Part shown: piece after piece, positions 1-7,747 of the stretch
How positions within the stretch are numbered: position 1 is the first letter of the stretch
Layout: each line of letters starts with the position of its first letter
Position numbers and translations under genes: made by a program
The notes under the pieces: model-generated
Databases searched by the model: none
What the model was told of the DNA's origin: nothing
Seen by the model: only the letters and a program-made list of their open reading frames with translations
NCBI GenBank assembly: GCA_051647125.1
Contig: JBOFDP010000103.1
Location: 1 to 20,236 of the forward strand
Direction of reading: 5' to 3'
Source: JBOFDP01 sp051647125
Lineage (GTDB): Bacteria > Bacteroidota > Bacteroidia > Chitinophagales > Chitinophagaceae
Length of the DNA stretch: 20,236 bases

Positions 1-1044
1 CAATGTACCTACTCCCATTTTACCGCTACCCGTAGGATTATAAATCAAATTACCCGTAGTTGCAGTAAAGACTAAATTATTACTATTCATCGTTGCCGTT
101 CTTGCACCCGTCAACGTCCCATCGCCTGTATAGATATTGATCATAGAGGCACTACTCATAAACATCTTCTTCAACTGACCATTACTACCCACTACCACCA
201 TGCTGTCTGAAACGCTGCCGAATGGTCCCCTATTCGGCAAACTCGTAAATACCGCACTATCCGCACGCACTGCTCCTACTACAGTTAACTTACTTAGCGG
301 ATTCAATGTACCTACTCCCATTTTACCTGTCCCCGTAGGATTATAGATAAAATTACCACTACTCGCATTAAATGTTAAATTACGTTCCTCCATCGTTACT
401 GTTCTATTCGCAATTAAGGTGCCATCTTTTGTATAGATATTCATTATCATGTTACTATTCATGGACATCTTCTTCAACAGACCATCATCACTCACTATCA
501 CCATACTATCTGCTGGGTGAAGACGATTCGGTAGTGTTTTTGCGGTTATTCCACCATGAAACGTAGCAAACTGAAGAACATTAAAAGGACCCTTAAAGTT
601 AGCCTCTATCGAACAGTCAAACAATGGCTTCGGAAAAGTGACAGATGGGGATGGTTTAAACGATAACCACGCCCCAGTACTGAATGTTAAAATCCTACCG
701 CCCCACATGGCGCCATCTTTTGTATAGATATTGGACTCCAATGCACTATTATCCATGGACATCTTCTTCAACTGACCATTATCACCCACTACCACTAGGC
801 TGTCTGTATCGGGATCCCAGGGGTCTCTTGGCTCCTTATTCGGTAAATTCGTAAATACCGCACTATCCGCACGCACTGCTCCTACTACACTTAACGTACT
901 TATTGGGTTCACTGTACCTATACCCATTTTACCATTTCCTGTTGGATTATAGATAAAATTACCACTACTCGCATTAAATGTTAAATTACGTTCCTCCATC
1001 GTTACTGTTCTATTCTCAATTAAGGTGCCATCTTTTGTATAGAT
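1..1044 (-). repeat. Four in-frame repeat units of about 101 residues, the last cut by the edge
   Basis: By translation the units occupy protein residues 102-206 (nt 1044-730), 207-303 (nt 729-439), 304-404 (nt 438-136) and 405-449+ (nt 135-1). Units 1 and 3 share a nearly identical DNA block, nt 944-1044 versus 338-438. I see one difference, which changes an E codon (GAG) to A (GCG). Unit 2 keeps the ends (IYTKDG, LPN, DSM, LLKKMSM) but has an unrelated middle that lacks the FIYNPTG and KMGxGT motifs. Unit 4 is similar in layout but diverged (IYTGDGTL, LIYNPTG). Confidence 0.85.
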
Positions 1045-1347
1045 AGAAGAATCATGTTCTTTCATTCCTCCAATAGATACCCATTGCTTACTATCGTAAT
1101 ACACCATTTTATTAATAGTAGAATCATACACCAACATCCCCGCGTATGGATTCTTAATAGCAACACCTGGTCCGCCACCCTGAATACGAGGAAGCAAAAA
1201 CGCTTGGCTATCGCTCTGTAACTCCAGCAATACATCTGGTTTAAGTATTTCAATATCTTTACCCATTTTTATTTGAGGTAAATTTTGTGACATTACTCTC
1301 ACCATAAAGAAAAGTAACAAGCCAAACAGTACATAATATCCTTTCAT
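1..1347 (-). CDS. Repetitive secreted surface protein (tail-fiber/adhesin-like), N-terminal part, cut by window edge
   Basis: The frame is open from an ATG at 1347 to the window edge (449 codons, no stop), so the C-terminus is missing. Residues 1-20 form a signal peptide (hydrophobic LFGLLLFFMV, then MSQ). Residues about 70-95 carry the pattern GMLVYDSTINKMVYYDSKQWV, common near the N-terminus of Bacteroidota tail-fiber-like or adhesin-like proteins. From residue 102 the protein consists of ~100-residue units containing IYTKDGTL, FIYNPTG, KMGxGT, VVGAVRADSAVFT and GQLKKM. Such proteins often end in an endosialidase-chaperone or sorting domain, but none is visible here. The gene is visibly richer in G+C (roughly 40% by eye) than its neighbours, which may mean a different history or repeat-driven codon use. 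The role in attachment or surface display is inferred. The coding call is strong; the function is not. Confidence 0.8.
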   Translation of the reverse strand, partial: MKGYYVLFGLLLFFMVRVMSQNLPQIKMGKDIEILKPDVLLELQSDSQAFLLPRIQGGGPGVAIKNPYAGMLVYDSTINKMVYYDSKQWVSIGGMKEHDSSIYTKDGTLIENRTVTMEERNLTFNASSGNFIYNPTGNGKMGIGTVNPISTLSVVGAVRADSAVFTNLPNKEPRDPWDPDTDSLVVVGDNGQLKKMSMDNSALESNIYTKDGAMWGGRILTFSTGAWLSFKPSPSVTFPKPLFDCSIEANFKGPFNVLQFATFHGGITAKTLPNRLHPADSMVIVSDDGLLKKMSMNSNMIMNIYTKDGTLIANRTVTMEERNLTFNASSGNFIYNPTGTGKMGVGTLNPLSKLTVVGAVRADSAVFTSLPNRGPFGSVSDSMVVVGSNGQLKKMFMSSASMINIYTGDGTLTGARTATMNSNNLVFTATTGNLIYNPTGSGKMGVGTL

Positions 1348-1383
1348 AACATTTAATTTTTTATTAATCATAAATTAACAAGG

Positions 1384-1391
1384 CAAAGTTA
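1384..1391 (-). promoter_or_regulatory. Bacteroidota -7 element for the surface protein gene
   Basis: The minus strand reads TAACTTTG, an exact TAnnTTTG, ending 37 nt before the ATG at 1347. I see no clear -33 TTG at the expected distance. Confidence 0.5.
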
Positions 1392-1502
1392 CAATTATTT
1401 TTAGAATATTTTTATTTTTTGTCTATAATTGTATTGTTTGTTATGCATGATAATAATATGAGGAAAGGTAAAAATTAGCTGTACAATATAAAAAAGTTGA
1501 AT

Positions 1503-1510
1503 TATTTTTG
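1503..1510 (+). promoter_or_regulatory. Bacteroidota -7 element for tdk
   Basis: The sequence TATTTTTG matches TAnnTTTG and lies 30 nt before the ATG at 1541. It overlaps the possible TTG start at 1508, which argues that translation begins at 1541. No convincing -33 element is seen. Confidence 0.5.
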
Positions 1511-1540
1511 AAGTTTTACTTGAAAAATCAACTAACAAGT

Positions 1541-2146
1541 ATGTTTTTAGAACCTTACCAACATCATACAAAAACAGGTTGTATAGAAATAATCTGTGGT
1601 TCCATGTTTTCGGGCAAAACAGAAGAACTTTTACGACGCATAAAAAGAGCAAGAATAGCTAACCTTCATGTGATGGTCTTCAAACCATGGATAGACAACA
1701 GATATAGCTCTCACAAAATAGTATCTCATGATGAAGATTCCACGACTTCAATTGTCATAGAAAGAAGTATAGAAATTATAGATCAAACATCCAGTATATC
1801 CAATGTAAATATAGTAGGAATAGACGAAGCTCAATTCTTTGATAAAGAGTTACCTTCTATAGCTGATTTTTTAGTAGAAAAAGGGATTCGGGTAATCATC
1901 GCTGGCTTAGACATGAATTATTTAGGAGAGCCTTTTGGGTGTATCCCTAATTTATTAGCAAAGGCTGATTATATTACAAAGCTACATGCTATTTGTATGC
2001 AATGTGGGAGTATAGCCCAACATACTTATAGAAAAAAAAATATGGGAAAAGCACAAATTATACTTGGTGCCAAAGATAAATACGAAGCCCGCTGTAGGAG
2101 TTGTTTTATAGAAGGCATGAAAGAACAAGAATATGCGAACCCATAA
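1541..2146 (+). CDS. tdk: Thymidine kinase (type II)
   Basis: Transfers the gamma phosphate of ATP to thymidine to give dTMP in the cytosolic pyrimidine salvage pathway. The 201-residue product has the P-loop GSMFSGKT at 20-27, the IDEAQFF motif at 94-100 with E96 as the expected catalytic base, the substrate lasso region around 160-183, and four zinc-site cysteines (C152, C155, C185, C188). Length and order fit bacterial type II (TK1-like) kinases. The frame extends upstream to a TTG at 1508. I chose ATG 1541 because homologs typically start MFLEP and because a -7 promoter element covers 1503-1510. A terminator-like hairpin follows, so the gene appears to be transcribed alone. Confidence 0.95.
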   Translation: MFLEPYQHHTKTGCIEIICGSMFSGKTEELLRRIKRARIANLHVMVFKPWIDNRYSSHKIVSHDEDSTTSIVIERSIEIIDQTSSISNVNIVGIDEAQFFDKELPSIADFLVEKGIRVIIAGLDMNYLGEPFGCIPNLLAKADYITKLHAICMQCGSIAQHTYRKKNMGKAQIILGAKDKYEARCRSCFIEGMKEQEYANP

Positions 2147-2154
2147 CATTAAAT

Positions 2155-2189
2155 AAAACACATAAGAATTCTGCTGTAAGTGTTTTTTT
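2155..2189 (+). terminator. Probable intrinsic terminator after tdk
   Basis: AAAACAC (2155-2161) pairs with GTGTTTT (2180-2186) across an 18-nt loop, and the second arm runs into a T tract. The stem is short and AT-rich. Its position, 9 nt after the tdk stop and before the next promoter, supports the call. Confidence 0.45.
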
Positions 2190-2211
2190 ATAAATTTAGG
2201 CAATAAAGTTA

Positions 2212-2219
2212 TATTTTTG
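2212..2219 (+). promoter_or_regulatory. Bacteroidota -7 element for the envC-like/fur operon
   Basis: TATTTTTG matches TAnnTTTG, 37 nt before the ATG at 2257. A -33 TTG is not evident. Confidence 0.5.
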
Positions 2220-2256
2220 TAACCCAAGTTATAAAAATTACATCTAATAATAGGTA

Positions 2257-3585
2257 ATGAATATTTTAAAAATAATAGTAAGCATTATAGTGTTAATCAT
2301 AATGTCTTATGCTCAAGTACATTCCCAGAGCAAGATCAGTAGTAAAACATTACAAGACGAAAGAAATGCACTGAATAGAGAGATTGCAGAAATACAAGCA
2401 TCTATTAATAATACTCGAAAAAGCAAAAAAATTACTTTGCGAGAAATGCAATTATTACAAAAAAAATTAACCCTTAGAAAACAAATTTTAGCCAATATTG
2501 AAAAACAAGTAAAATCTATCAATCAAAATATAGATTCTATAGGGGAACAAGTAAAAATAACGAGTAATTTGTTAGAAAATCTAAAAAAAGAATATGCTAT
2601 CTTTATAGTTAGTAGTTATGAACGGAAAACCTCGCTGAATATTATTAATTTCCTTTTCAACACTCAAGATTTATATTCTGCTATACGTACCCTAAATTAC
2701 TTAAAGTTTTTTAGAGAATCTCAAGCAACAAAAGCTAAGGCAATAAGAATAGTCTCAAAAAAATTACAACAAAAGCTTCACCTTTTAGAACAACAAAAAC
2801 AAGAGCAATTAGTAGCAAAAACACAACAAACCCAAGAACAAAAATCTTTAGAAAATGACAAGAAAGATAAAGCCCAAGTTATTAAAGTTATTAGCTCTAA
2901 AGAAAAAAATTTACTCAATCAATTCTATACAAAAAAGAAACGAGATGCGCAATTAAAAGCAGAAATTACTCAGGTAATAAAAAAAGAAGTGGCATTACAA
3001 AAAAAATTAGCTCGTGAAAGAGAACTTAAAAAAATTGCTGCGGAAAAGAAAAAAATGGCATTATTAGCTAAAAAGAATACAACAAAAACACATTCCTCCT
3101 CTGTAAGTGCTAAAAAACCTGAACCTGTATCTACCATAAGTACTTCTACATTAGATGATGCAGAAAAAGAAATGAATCAAAAATTTATTAGCTTTAGAGG
3201 AAAAATGCCATGGCCAGTGAAAGGCATCATAGTTACTTCTTTTGGAGAAGATATTTTTCAAGGTAGCCAAGTATCAGGAGCTAGTATTGGTACTGACTTT
3301 CAAACGGCAGTAGGAGCTCCTGTAAGAGCTATTTGTGATGGGCTGGTATCGGTAGTATTTAATCAAAATGGGATGATGGTTATTATTATAAGACATGGAT
3401 TATATTTTTCAGCCTATAGCAATTTAATGTCAACCTCAGTATCAAAGGGTGATTTTGTAAAAATGGGACAAATTATAGGAAACGCTGGAGCTAGCGAGGA
3501 TCACGAAAAAGGAGAAGTGCTACTTATTTTATCAAATGATAAAGGTATTAACCTAAATCCAGAAATATGGTTAACCAATAGATAA
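2257..3585 (+). CDS. EnvC-like murein hydrolase activator (coiled coil plus degenerate M23/LytM domain)
   Basis: Likely exported protein that activates peptidoglycan amidases during cell separation. Residues 1-24 form a signal peptide (hydrophobic 5-17, then VHSQ). Residues about 28-270 are Lys/Glu/Gln-rich and strongly predicted to be coiled coil, followed by a Ser/Thr/Pro linker (275-300) and a LytM domain at about 318-440. The zinc site is broken. The first ligand His is Ser at 343 while D347 remains, the usual YxHL is YSNL at 387-390, and the usual HxHFE strand reads GEVLLIL at 419-425. This loss is known for EnvC, which regulates amidases rather than cutting itself. That this copy does the same is inferred from architecture. 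At 442 residues the length fits. It is co-transcribed with a Fur-family gene 2 nt downstream. Confidence 0.85.
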   Translation: MNILKIIVSIIVLIIMSYAQVHSQSKISSKTLQDERNALNREIAEIQASINNTRKSKKITLREMQLLQKKLTLRKQILANIEKQVKSINQNIDSIGEQVKITSNLLENLKKEYAIFIVSSYERKTSLNIINFLFNTQDLYSAIRTLNYLKFFRESQATKAKAIRIVSKKLQQKLHLLEQQKQEQLVAKTQQTQEQKSLENDKKDKAQVIKVISSKEKNLLNQFYTKKKRDAQLKAEITQVIKKEVALQKKLARERELKKIAAEKKKMALLAKKNTTKTHSSSVSAKKPEPVSTISTSTLDDAEKEMNQKFISFRGKMPWPVKGIIVTSFGEDIFQGSQVSGASIGTDFQTAVGAPVRAICDGLVSVVFNQNGMMVIIIRHGLYFSAYSNLMSTSVSKGDFVKMGQIIGNAGASEDHEKGEVLLILSNDKGINLNPEIWLTNR

Positions 3586-3587
3586 TT

Positions 3588-4025
3588 ATGCAAGAAAAAG
3601 ATCTTTCTTTAGTAAAAAATATTTTAAAAAACCACCAACTTCATGTTACGTCAAATCGTGTGTATGTATTACACTATTTACTATATCAACAACAAGCTGT
3701 AAACAAGCTAAACGTAGAAAAACACTTTGCTCATATTGATACGGTAACCATCTATCGCATGTTGCTTATTTTTGTAGAAAAAGGAATATTACATACTATT
3801 AATAATGATAAGGGTGATATATTATATGCTGTATGTAAAAATGATTGTACTCCAGAAAAACATTTCCATAACCATATTCATTTTTCTTGCACTATATGTA
3901 AAAAAACTTTTTGCTTAGAAAATGTACATATTCCAGAAGTAATCCTCCCTTATAAATACATCAAAAAAAATGTAGAAATACACATCACCGGTATTTGTAA
4001 CCATTGTAGTAAAAACACAATTTAA
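3588..4025 (+). CDS. Fur-family metal-responsive transcriptional repressor
   Basis: The 145-residue protein has the Fur layout. An N-terminal winged helix has its recognition helix around 50-62 (DTVTIYRML, close to the canonical DxVTIYRTL). A C-terminal dimerisation and metal-binding domain has HFHNHIHFSCTIC at 92-104, FCLE at 108-111 and a second CxxC at 137-140. C101/C104 and C137/C140 would hold a structural zinc, and the histidines at 92-98 would help form the sensing site. The subtype (Fur, Zur or PerR) cannot be decided from sequence alone. The start lies 2 nt after the stop of the envC-like gene, so the two are almost certainly co-transcribed. An A/T-rich inverted repeat follows. Confidence 0.9.
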   Translation: MQEKDLSLVKNILKNHQLHVTSNRVYVLHYLLYQQQAVNKLNVEKHFAHIDTVTIYRMLLIFVEKGILHTINNDKGDILYAVCKNDCTPEKHFHNHIHFSCTICKKTFCLENVHIPEVILPYKYIKKNVEIHITGICNHCSKNTI

Positions 4026-4066
4026 AGAACTAACAAGAAGTTATCTGATAATTATAGGTATTGTTC

Positions 4067-4103
4067 AAAAAAAAATTCTATAGAAGGATTTTAGAATTTT
4101 TTT
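4067..4103. terminator. Bidirectional terminator-like hairpin between fur and the helicase gene
   Basis: AAAAAATTCTA (to 4080) pairs with TAGAATTTTTT (from 4092) around an 11-nt loop. T tracts follow on both strands. It overlaps the stop codon of the minus-strand helicase gene at 4091 and could end transcripts from both sides. Confidence 0.5.
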
Positions 4104-5797
4104 CTTTTTTCTGAAAATTTTTGATTCTTAAAACGATCTTTATCACGACCTCCTCCCCAACGAGTTTTTTTCTTAAACTCTTTAGTATGATTTTCCTTTG
4201 CCAATCGGACAGTTACTTTATCTCCCCTATAGGTTATATTATGCCCCTCAAAGGCTTTGAGAATTTCTTCTTTAGCACTATTTTCTATATCCACAATAGA
4301 ATAATCACTTTGCATTTCAATCTTTCCAATTTTGATAGAAGAATTTTGAGTATAATCATTAATAAATCCTATTAAATTATTGGGTTTTATACCCTGATTA
4401 CTCCCTAAACTTATAAAAAAGGATACATATTGCCTTGATTGTCCTTTGTTTAAAAAATTTTTTTCATGATTCCCTTTTGTAATTACTGGTGTAATTTTAT
4501 CAGAAAGATTAAGCTTTTTAATTTCTAAAGAAAATAATTTTTTTAAAATATCTTCTTTTTCTAAATAAGCAAATTGTTCTTGTAAATGTCCAAAAATAGG
4601 TTCTATCTGAGCATTATTTATTTCTATGTTATGAAAATCATTTACAAAATTATATAGCTTTTTCTCTATCACTTGCTCTATAGGAGGCACTTCTTGTTTA
4701 TAAAAAGATTTCCCGGTAATACGTTCAAGCTCTTTCACACGGCGAAACTCCCTACCATCGACAAAAACTATAGAAATACCTTTGTTTCCTGCTCTTCCTG
4801 TTCTTCCACTACGATGAATATATACTTCAGAATCATCCGGAAGGTTATAATTAATAACGTGAGTCAGTTCATTGACATCAATACCACGTGCCGCCACATC
4901 CGTAGCAACAAGCAACTGAAGTTGGCGTTTTCTAAAACGCTTCATAACTTCATCTCTTTGCGCTTGAGATAGATCACCATGTAAAGATGCTGATCTGTAT
5001 CTATCCCTGTCCAAAAGTGAAGATATATCTTTACACTCTTCACGAGTACGGCAAAATACAATGCCATACATATTCGCATGAATATCTGCCAAACGCTTGA
5101 GTACTTGATATCTGTCCACATATCGCACCAAAAAATATTGATGATCAACATCTGCTGAACCTGTATTTTTTTTGCCAATAGTAATTTCTATAGGCTTTTT
5201 CATATAATTTTTAGACATTTGTTTGATACCATCGGGCATAGTAGCCGAAAATAATAGTGTTTGCTTTTCGTCAGGTGTATCTTTAAGGATAGCATTAAGA
5301 TCTTGTCTAAAACCCATATTCAACATTTCGTCAGCTTCATCAAGCACCACCCATTTTATGTGATTTATTTTTAATATTTTTCGTTTAATAAGATCTAATG
5401 TTCGCCCAGGTGTTCCTACTACAATATGAGCGCCTCTTTTTAGTTGCCTAATCTGAATATCTATACTGCTACCTCCATATACTGCTACAATAGAAAGATG
5501 AGGCATATATTTACTATATGATTCTAAATCTTTGGCTATCTGCAAACATAATTCACGAGTGGGAGAAAGTACAATAGCCTGTACTAACGAATTTTCTATA
5601 TCGATTTGTTGCAATATTGGCAAACCAAATCCTGCTGTTTTTCCTGTACCTGTTTGTGCAAGAGCTACTATATCTTCTTTGGAATCTAATATGGCAGGAA
5701 TAGTTTTTTGCTGAATCTGGGTAGGGGTTTCAAAACCCAACTCTGACACAGCTTTCAGCAATGGTGTACAGAGATTTAATTCACTAAAATTTATCAT
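4091..5797 (-). CDS. deaD: DEAD-box RNA helicase with DbpA-type RNA-binding domain (DeaD/CsdA-like)
   Basis: ATP-dependent RNA helicase, likely acting in ribosome assembly, mRNA unwinding or cold adaptation. The 568 residues carry the full motif set: Q motif GFETPTQIQ at 21-29, motif I AQTGTGKT at 47-54, Ia PTREL at 79-83, TPGR at 129-132, DEAD at 153-156, SAT at 184-186, then VFCRTREE, ARGIDV and HRSGRTGRAG in the second RecA domain. A DbpA-like RNA-binding domain follows (about 465-545), then a Lys/Arg-rich tail. This architecture matches DeaD/CsdA more than the short RhlE type. The gene has its own -7 element at 5884-5891, which implies a leader of roughly 80 nt, a length seen for cold-regulated helicase genes; cold control is inference. 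Confidence 0.93.
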   Translation of the reverse strand: MINFSELNLCTPLLKAVSELGFETPTQIQQKTIPAILDSKEDIVALAQTGTGKTAGFGLPILQQIDIENSLVQAIVLSPTRELCLQIAKDLESYSKYMPHLSIVAVYGGSSIDIQIRQLKRGAHIVVGTPGRTLDLIKRKILKINHIKWVVLDEADEMLNMGFRQDLNAILKDTPDEKQTLLFSATMPDGIKQMSKNYMKKPIEITIGKKNTGSADVDHQYFLVRYVDRYQVLKRLADIHANMYGIVFCRTREECKDISSLLDRDRYRSASLHGDLSQAQRDEVMKRFRKRQLQLLVATDVAARGIDVNELTHVINYNLPDDSEVYIHRSGRTGRAGNKGISIVFVDGREFRRVKELERITGKSFYKQEVPPIEQVIEKKLYNFVNDFHNIEINNAQIEPIFGHLQEQFAYLEKEDILKKLFSLEIKKLNLSDKITPVITKGNHEKNFLNKGQSRQYVSFFISLGSNQGIKPNNLIGFINDYTQNSSIKIGKIEMQSDYSIVDIENSAKEEILKAFEGHNITYRGDKVTVRLAKENHTKEFKKKTRWGGGRDKDRFKNQKFSEKRKKF

Positions 5798-5883
5798 TTA
5801 TTTGTCTTTTTGCAATCTATATTTTAAGAATTTTTATAAAAATAATTCTAAAAAGCCTTTGAACATAATTTCAAAAGCGTTAG

Positions 5884-5891
5884 CAAAGATA
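5884..5891 (-). promoter_or_regulatory. Bacteroidota -7 element for the helicase gene
   Basis: The minus strand reads TATCTTTG, an exact TAnnTTTG, 86 nt before the ATG at 5797. A clear -33 element is not seen. The rest of the 314-nt intergenic region is very A/T-rich, and I see no gene or riboswitch in it. Confidence 0.45.
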
Positions 5892-6073
5892 AGTTTTATT
5901 TTGTAGAATGAAATAAAAATAATAAAGAATACAATAGAAAATCTTATAAATTAATTATAGAGAATACCCAAAATATTTTCCATAGGTTGTTCTCATTTTA
6001 AGTATATCCCAAAAAATAAAAAAACTTTATTAGACCTTTAATCGCTAAATATAAAATTATAAAAAATACACTA

Positions 6074-6104
6074 TTGATAAATCCAAAAAACCTTTATACT
6101 TTTG
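6074..6104 (+). promoter_or_regulatory. Full Bacteroidota promoter (-33/-7) for the EamA gene
   Basis: TTG at 6074-6076, a 20-nt spacer and TACTTTTG at 6097-6104 match both halves of the phylum consensus. The ATG at 6112 is only 7 nt downstream, so the transcript would have almost no leader. Confidence 0.7.
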
Positions 6105-6111
6105 CTTTGTT

Positions 6112-7062
6112 ATGACAATAAATTGGTATTATATTTTGCTGCAAGCTATTGTATTCATTTGGGGCTTTACAGGTATTTTGGGAAAAGCCATAGAAAGCAA
6201 TATTTTTAATATGCTGGTATACAGAACCTTTATAGCTGCAAGCATATTATGGATATTTTTCTTGCTACGCTATAAAATGCCCAAAGGAGTGCTTTTGAAA
6301 AAAATGGTTGTTTCGGGATTTTTTTTAGGTTGCTCCTGGATATGTTTTTTTGGTTCAGCACGGTTAGCAAATATATCTGTATCTGTGATAGGAATTGCCA
6401 CTTCTCCTATATTTATAGTTCTTATACAATCTTTTTTAGAAAAAGCTAAAAAGAAATTACTTCTGAGTGAGCTTGTATTAGGAATAGTCAGTTTGATAGG
6501 TATTTGTATTATCTTTTCAGATAAAGATTTTCACTATTGGAATGGATTAATTATATCTATGCTATCAGGATTATTTTCCGCAATATATTCTATGATGACA
6601 GAAGATTTAGCACATCAAGAAAATCATATCAAAATAGTTACTTTCCAAATCACAACGACCTTCTGGGTAATGTTGGCAACATTACTCCTATTTTATTTTA
6701 CCTTTCCTCAACTAAATATACAATACGAAACACTAGATAAAACACAATGGATATATTTATTAATTTTTTCAATTGGATGCACCGTATTGCCCATGATTCT
6801 TTCTACATGGGTTATGAAAAAAGTTTCTGCATTTGCTGTAACTTTATCCGTTAATATAGAACCTATTTATACAATATGTTGGGCTGCTTATTTTTTCCCA
6901 AAAAATGAAATTATGAAATACAATTTTTACATAGGGGCATTTGTTTTAGTATTATCAGTCATAGCTTACCCTTATATAAAAAAATACTTTGATCATAGCA
7001 AAATAGTACGGGATTCTGTAATTAGAGTAAAATATATGAAACGAAAATATACGAGACACTAA
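6112..7062 (+). CDS. EamA/DMT-family membrane transporter
   Basis: The 316-residue protein is almost entirely hydrophobic, with about ten predicted membrane helices. This fits the two-EamA-domain layout of the drug/metabolite transporter superfamily (RhaT/YdcZ-like exporters). Recognisable features include GFTGILGKAI in the first helix, RTFIAASILWIFFL in helix 2, and GLFSAIYSMMTEDLA at the start of the second half. The tail after about residue 290 is basic, which suggests a cytoplasmic C-terminus. The substrate cannot be read from sequence; family members export amino acids, sugars or metabolites. It is a single-gene unit with a strong promoter and almost no leader, convergent with gldD 41 nt away. 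Confidence 0.88.
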   Translation: MTINWYYILLQAIVFIWGFTGILGKAIESNIFNMLVYRTFIAASILWIFFLLRYKMPKGVLLKKMVVSGFFLGCSWICFFGSARLANISVSVIGIATSPIFIVLIQSFLEKAKKKLLLSELVLGIVSLIGICIIFSDKDFHYWNGLIISMLSGLFSAIYSMMTEDLAHQENHIKIVTFQITTTFWVMLATLLLFYFTFPQLNIQYETLDKTQWIYLLIFSIGCTVLPMILSTWVMKKVSAFAVTLSVNIEPIYTICWAAYFFPKNEIMKYNFYIGAFVLVLSVIAYPYIKKYFDHSKIVRDSVIRVKYMKRKYTRH

Positions 7063-7103
7063 AAAAGACTATTAAACAATCCTCTATTGGTGGTAATAAA
7101 TTT

Positions 7104-7736
7104 TTATTTCCATCGAATAGTTTTTATAAGATGAAGCATATCCTGCTTGATAAATTCATTGACTACACCTAAAGAATCTTCGTTAGGTGTAGCCTCAAAA
7201 TACAATACCCCACGAAGATAATTTTTACTACTATCAGTAACAAAAAATTGGTATTGCGTAGCTGTCTCCCCCTCTATTTTAAAAAAGCTACCTCTTCCTT
7301 GCGAAAAAGTAAACACAGAATCTTGAATATGAGTAGCTCTATAAGTATGTTTATATGCCAAAGCATATGATTTTAACAAAAGCTCTTTCAGTGAATTAGT
7401 GCCTAAAGAATCTTGATAGATACCTTTTTTTTTTATCTTATAAATAGAGGAAGTGCCTATCTTCATGTAACTAATATATATCATAGCCTTAAAATTAGGA
7501 AAAAAGATATTTATCCAATAAGGGTTTTGAGAACTTTCATTAAAATAAGAAGTATCTCTAAGAATGGTAGCATAGCTTGGATATTCAAAAGAATAAGGAT
7601 ATTTAGGATTGTTAAACAGCTGATAACTTTTTTCTGGAAAATCTATCTTAAAATATCCTTTAGGTTTGGGATTATATTGCTCATAACAAGCACTCCATAG
7701 AACACATATCAATAGGAAAAATAATATTTTTTTCAT
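7104..7736 (-). CDS. gldD: Gliding motility / type IX secretion lipoprotein GldD
   Basis: A 210-residue lipoprotein with a signal peptide and the lipobox LWSAC, lipidated Cys at residue 17. The segment just after it, PKPKGYFKIDFPEKSYQLF, is the hallmark of GldD, as is the PYSFEYPSYATI stretch that follows. In Flavobacterium johnsoniae GldD is needed for gliding and for type IX secretion, so the organism probably has that system, though no other secretion gene lies in this window. It sits 11 nt downstream of ssb. The ssb-gldD pairing (often with mutY) is conserved in Bacteroidota; mutY is absent here. It is the last gene of the minus-strand cluster that starts with the M23 peptidase. Confidence 0.92.
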   Translation of the reverse strand: MKKILFFLLICVLWSACYEQYNPKPKGYFKIDFPEKSYQLFNNPKYPYSFEYPSYATILRDTSYFNESSQNPYWINIFFPNFKAMIYISYMKIGTSSIYKIKKKGIYQDSLGTNSLKELLLKSYALAYKHTYRATHIQDSVFTFSQGRGSFFKIEGETATQYQFFVTDSSKNYLRGVLYFEATPNEDSLGVVNEFIKQDMLHLIKTIRWK

Positions 7737-7747
7737 TGGTCTATAAT

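Noticed and set aside
372..566. Plus-strand ORF of 64 codons, and a 63-codon minus-strand ORF at 1062-1253
   Set aside because: Both are shadow frames within the open surface protein gene, whose own frame shows a signal peptide and repeats.
1..1044. CRISPR-like or satellite array
   Set aside because: Units are about 300 nt, in frame and translated; there are no short identical repeats with spacers.
1508..1540. N-terminal extension of thymidine kinase from a TTG start
   Set aside because: The extension overlaps the -7 promoter element at 1503-1510, and homologs start at the MFLEP methionine (1541).
2257..3585. Active M23 endopeptidase
   Set aside because: The His positions of the zinc site are replaced (Ser343, Asn389, and no HxH strand), so an activator role is more likely than catalysis.
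4121..5714. Several plus-strand ORFs and one minus-strand ORF within the helicase gene
   Set aside because: All lie inside the intact DEAD-box gene in other frames and show no motifs.
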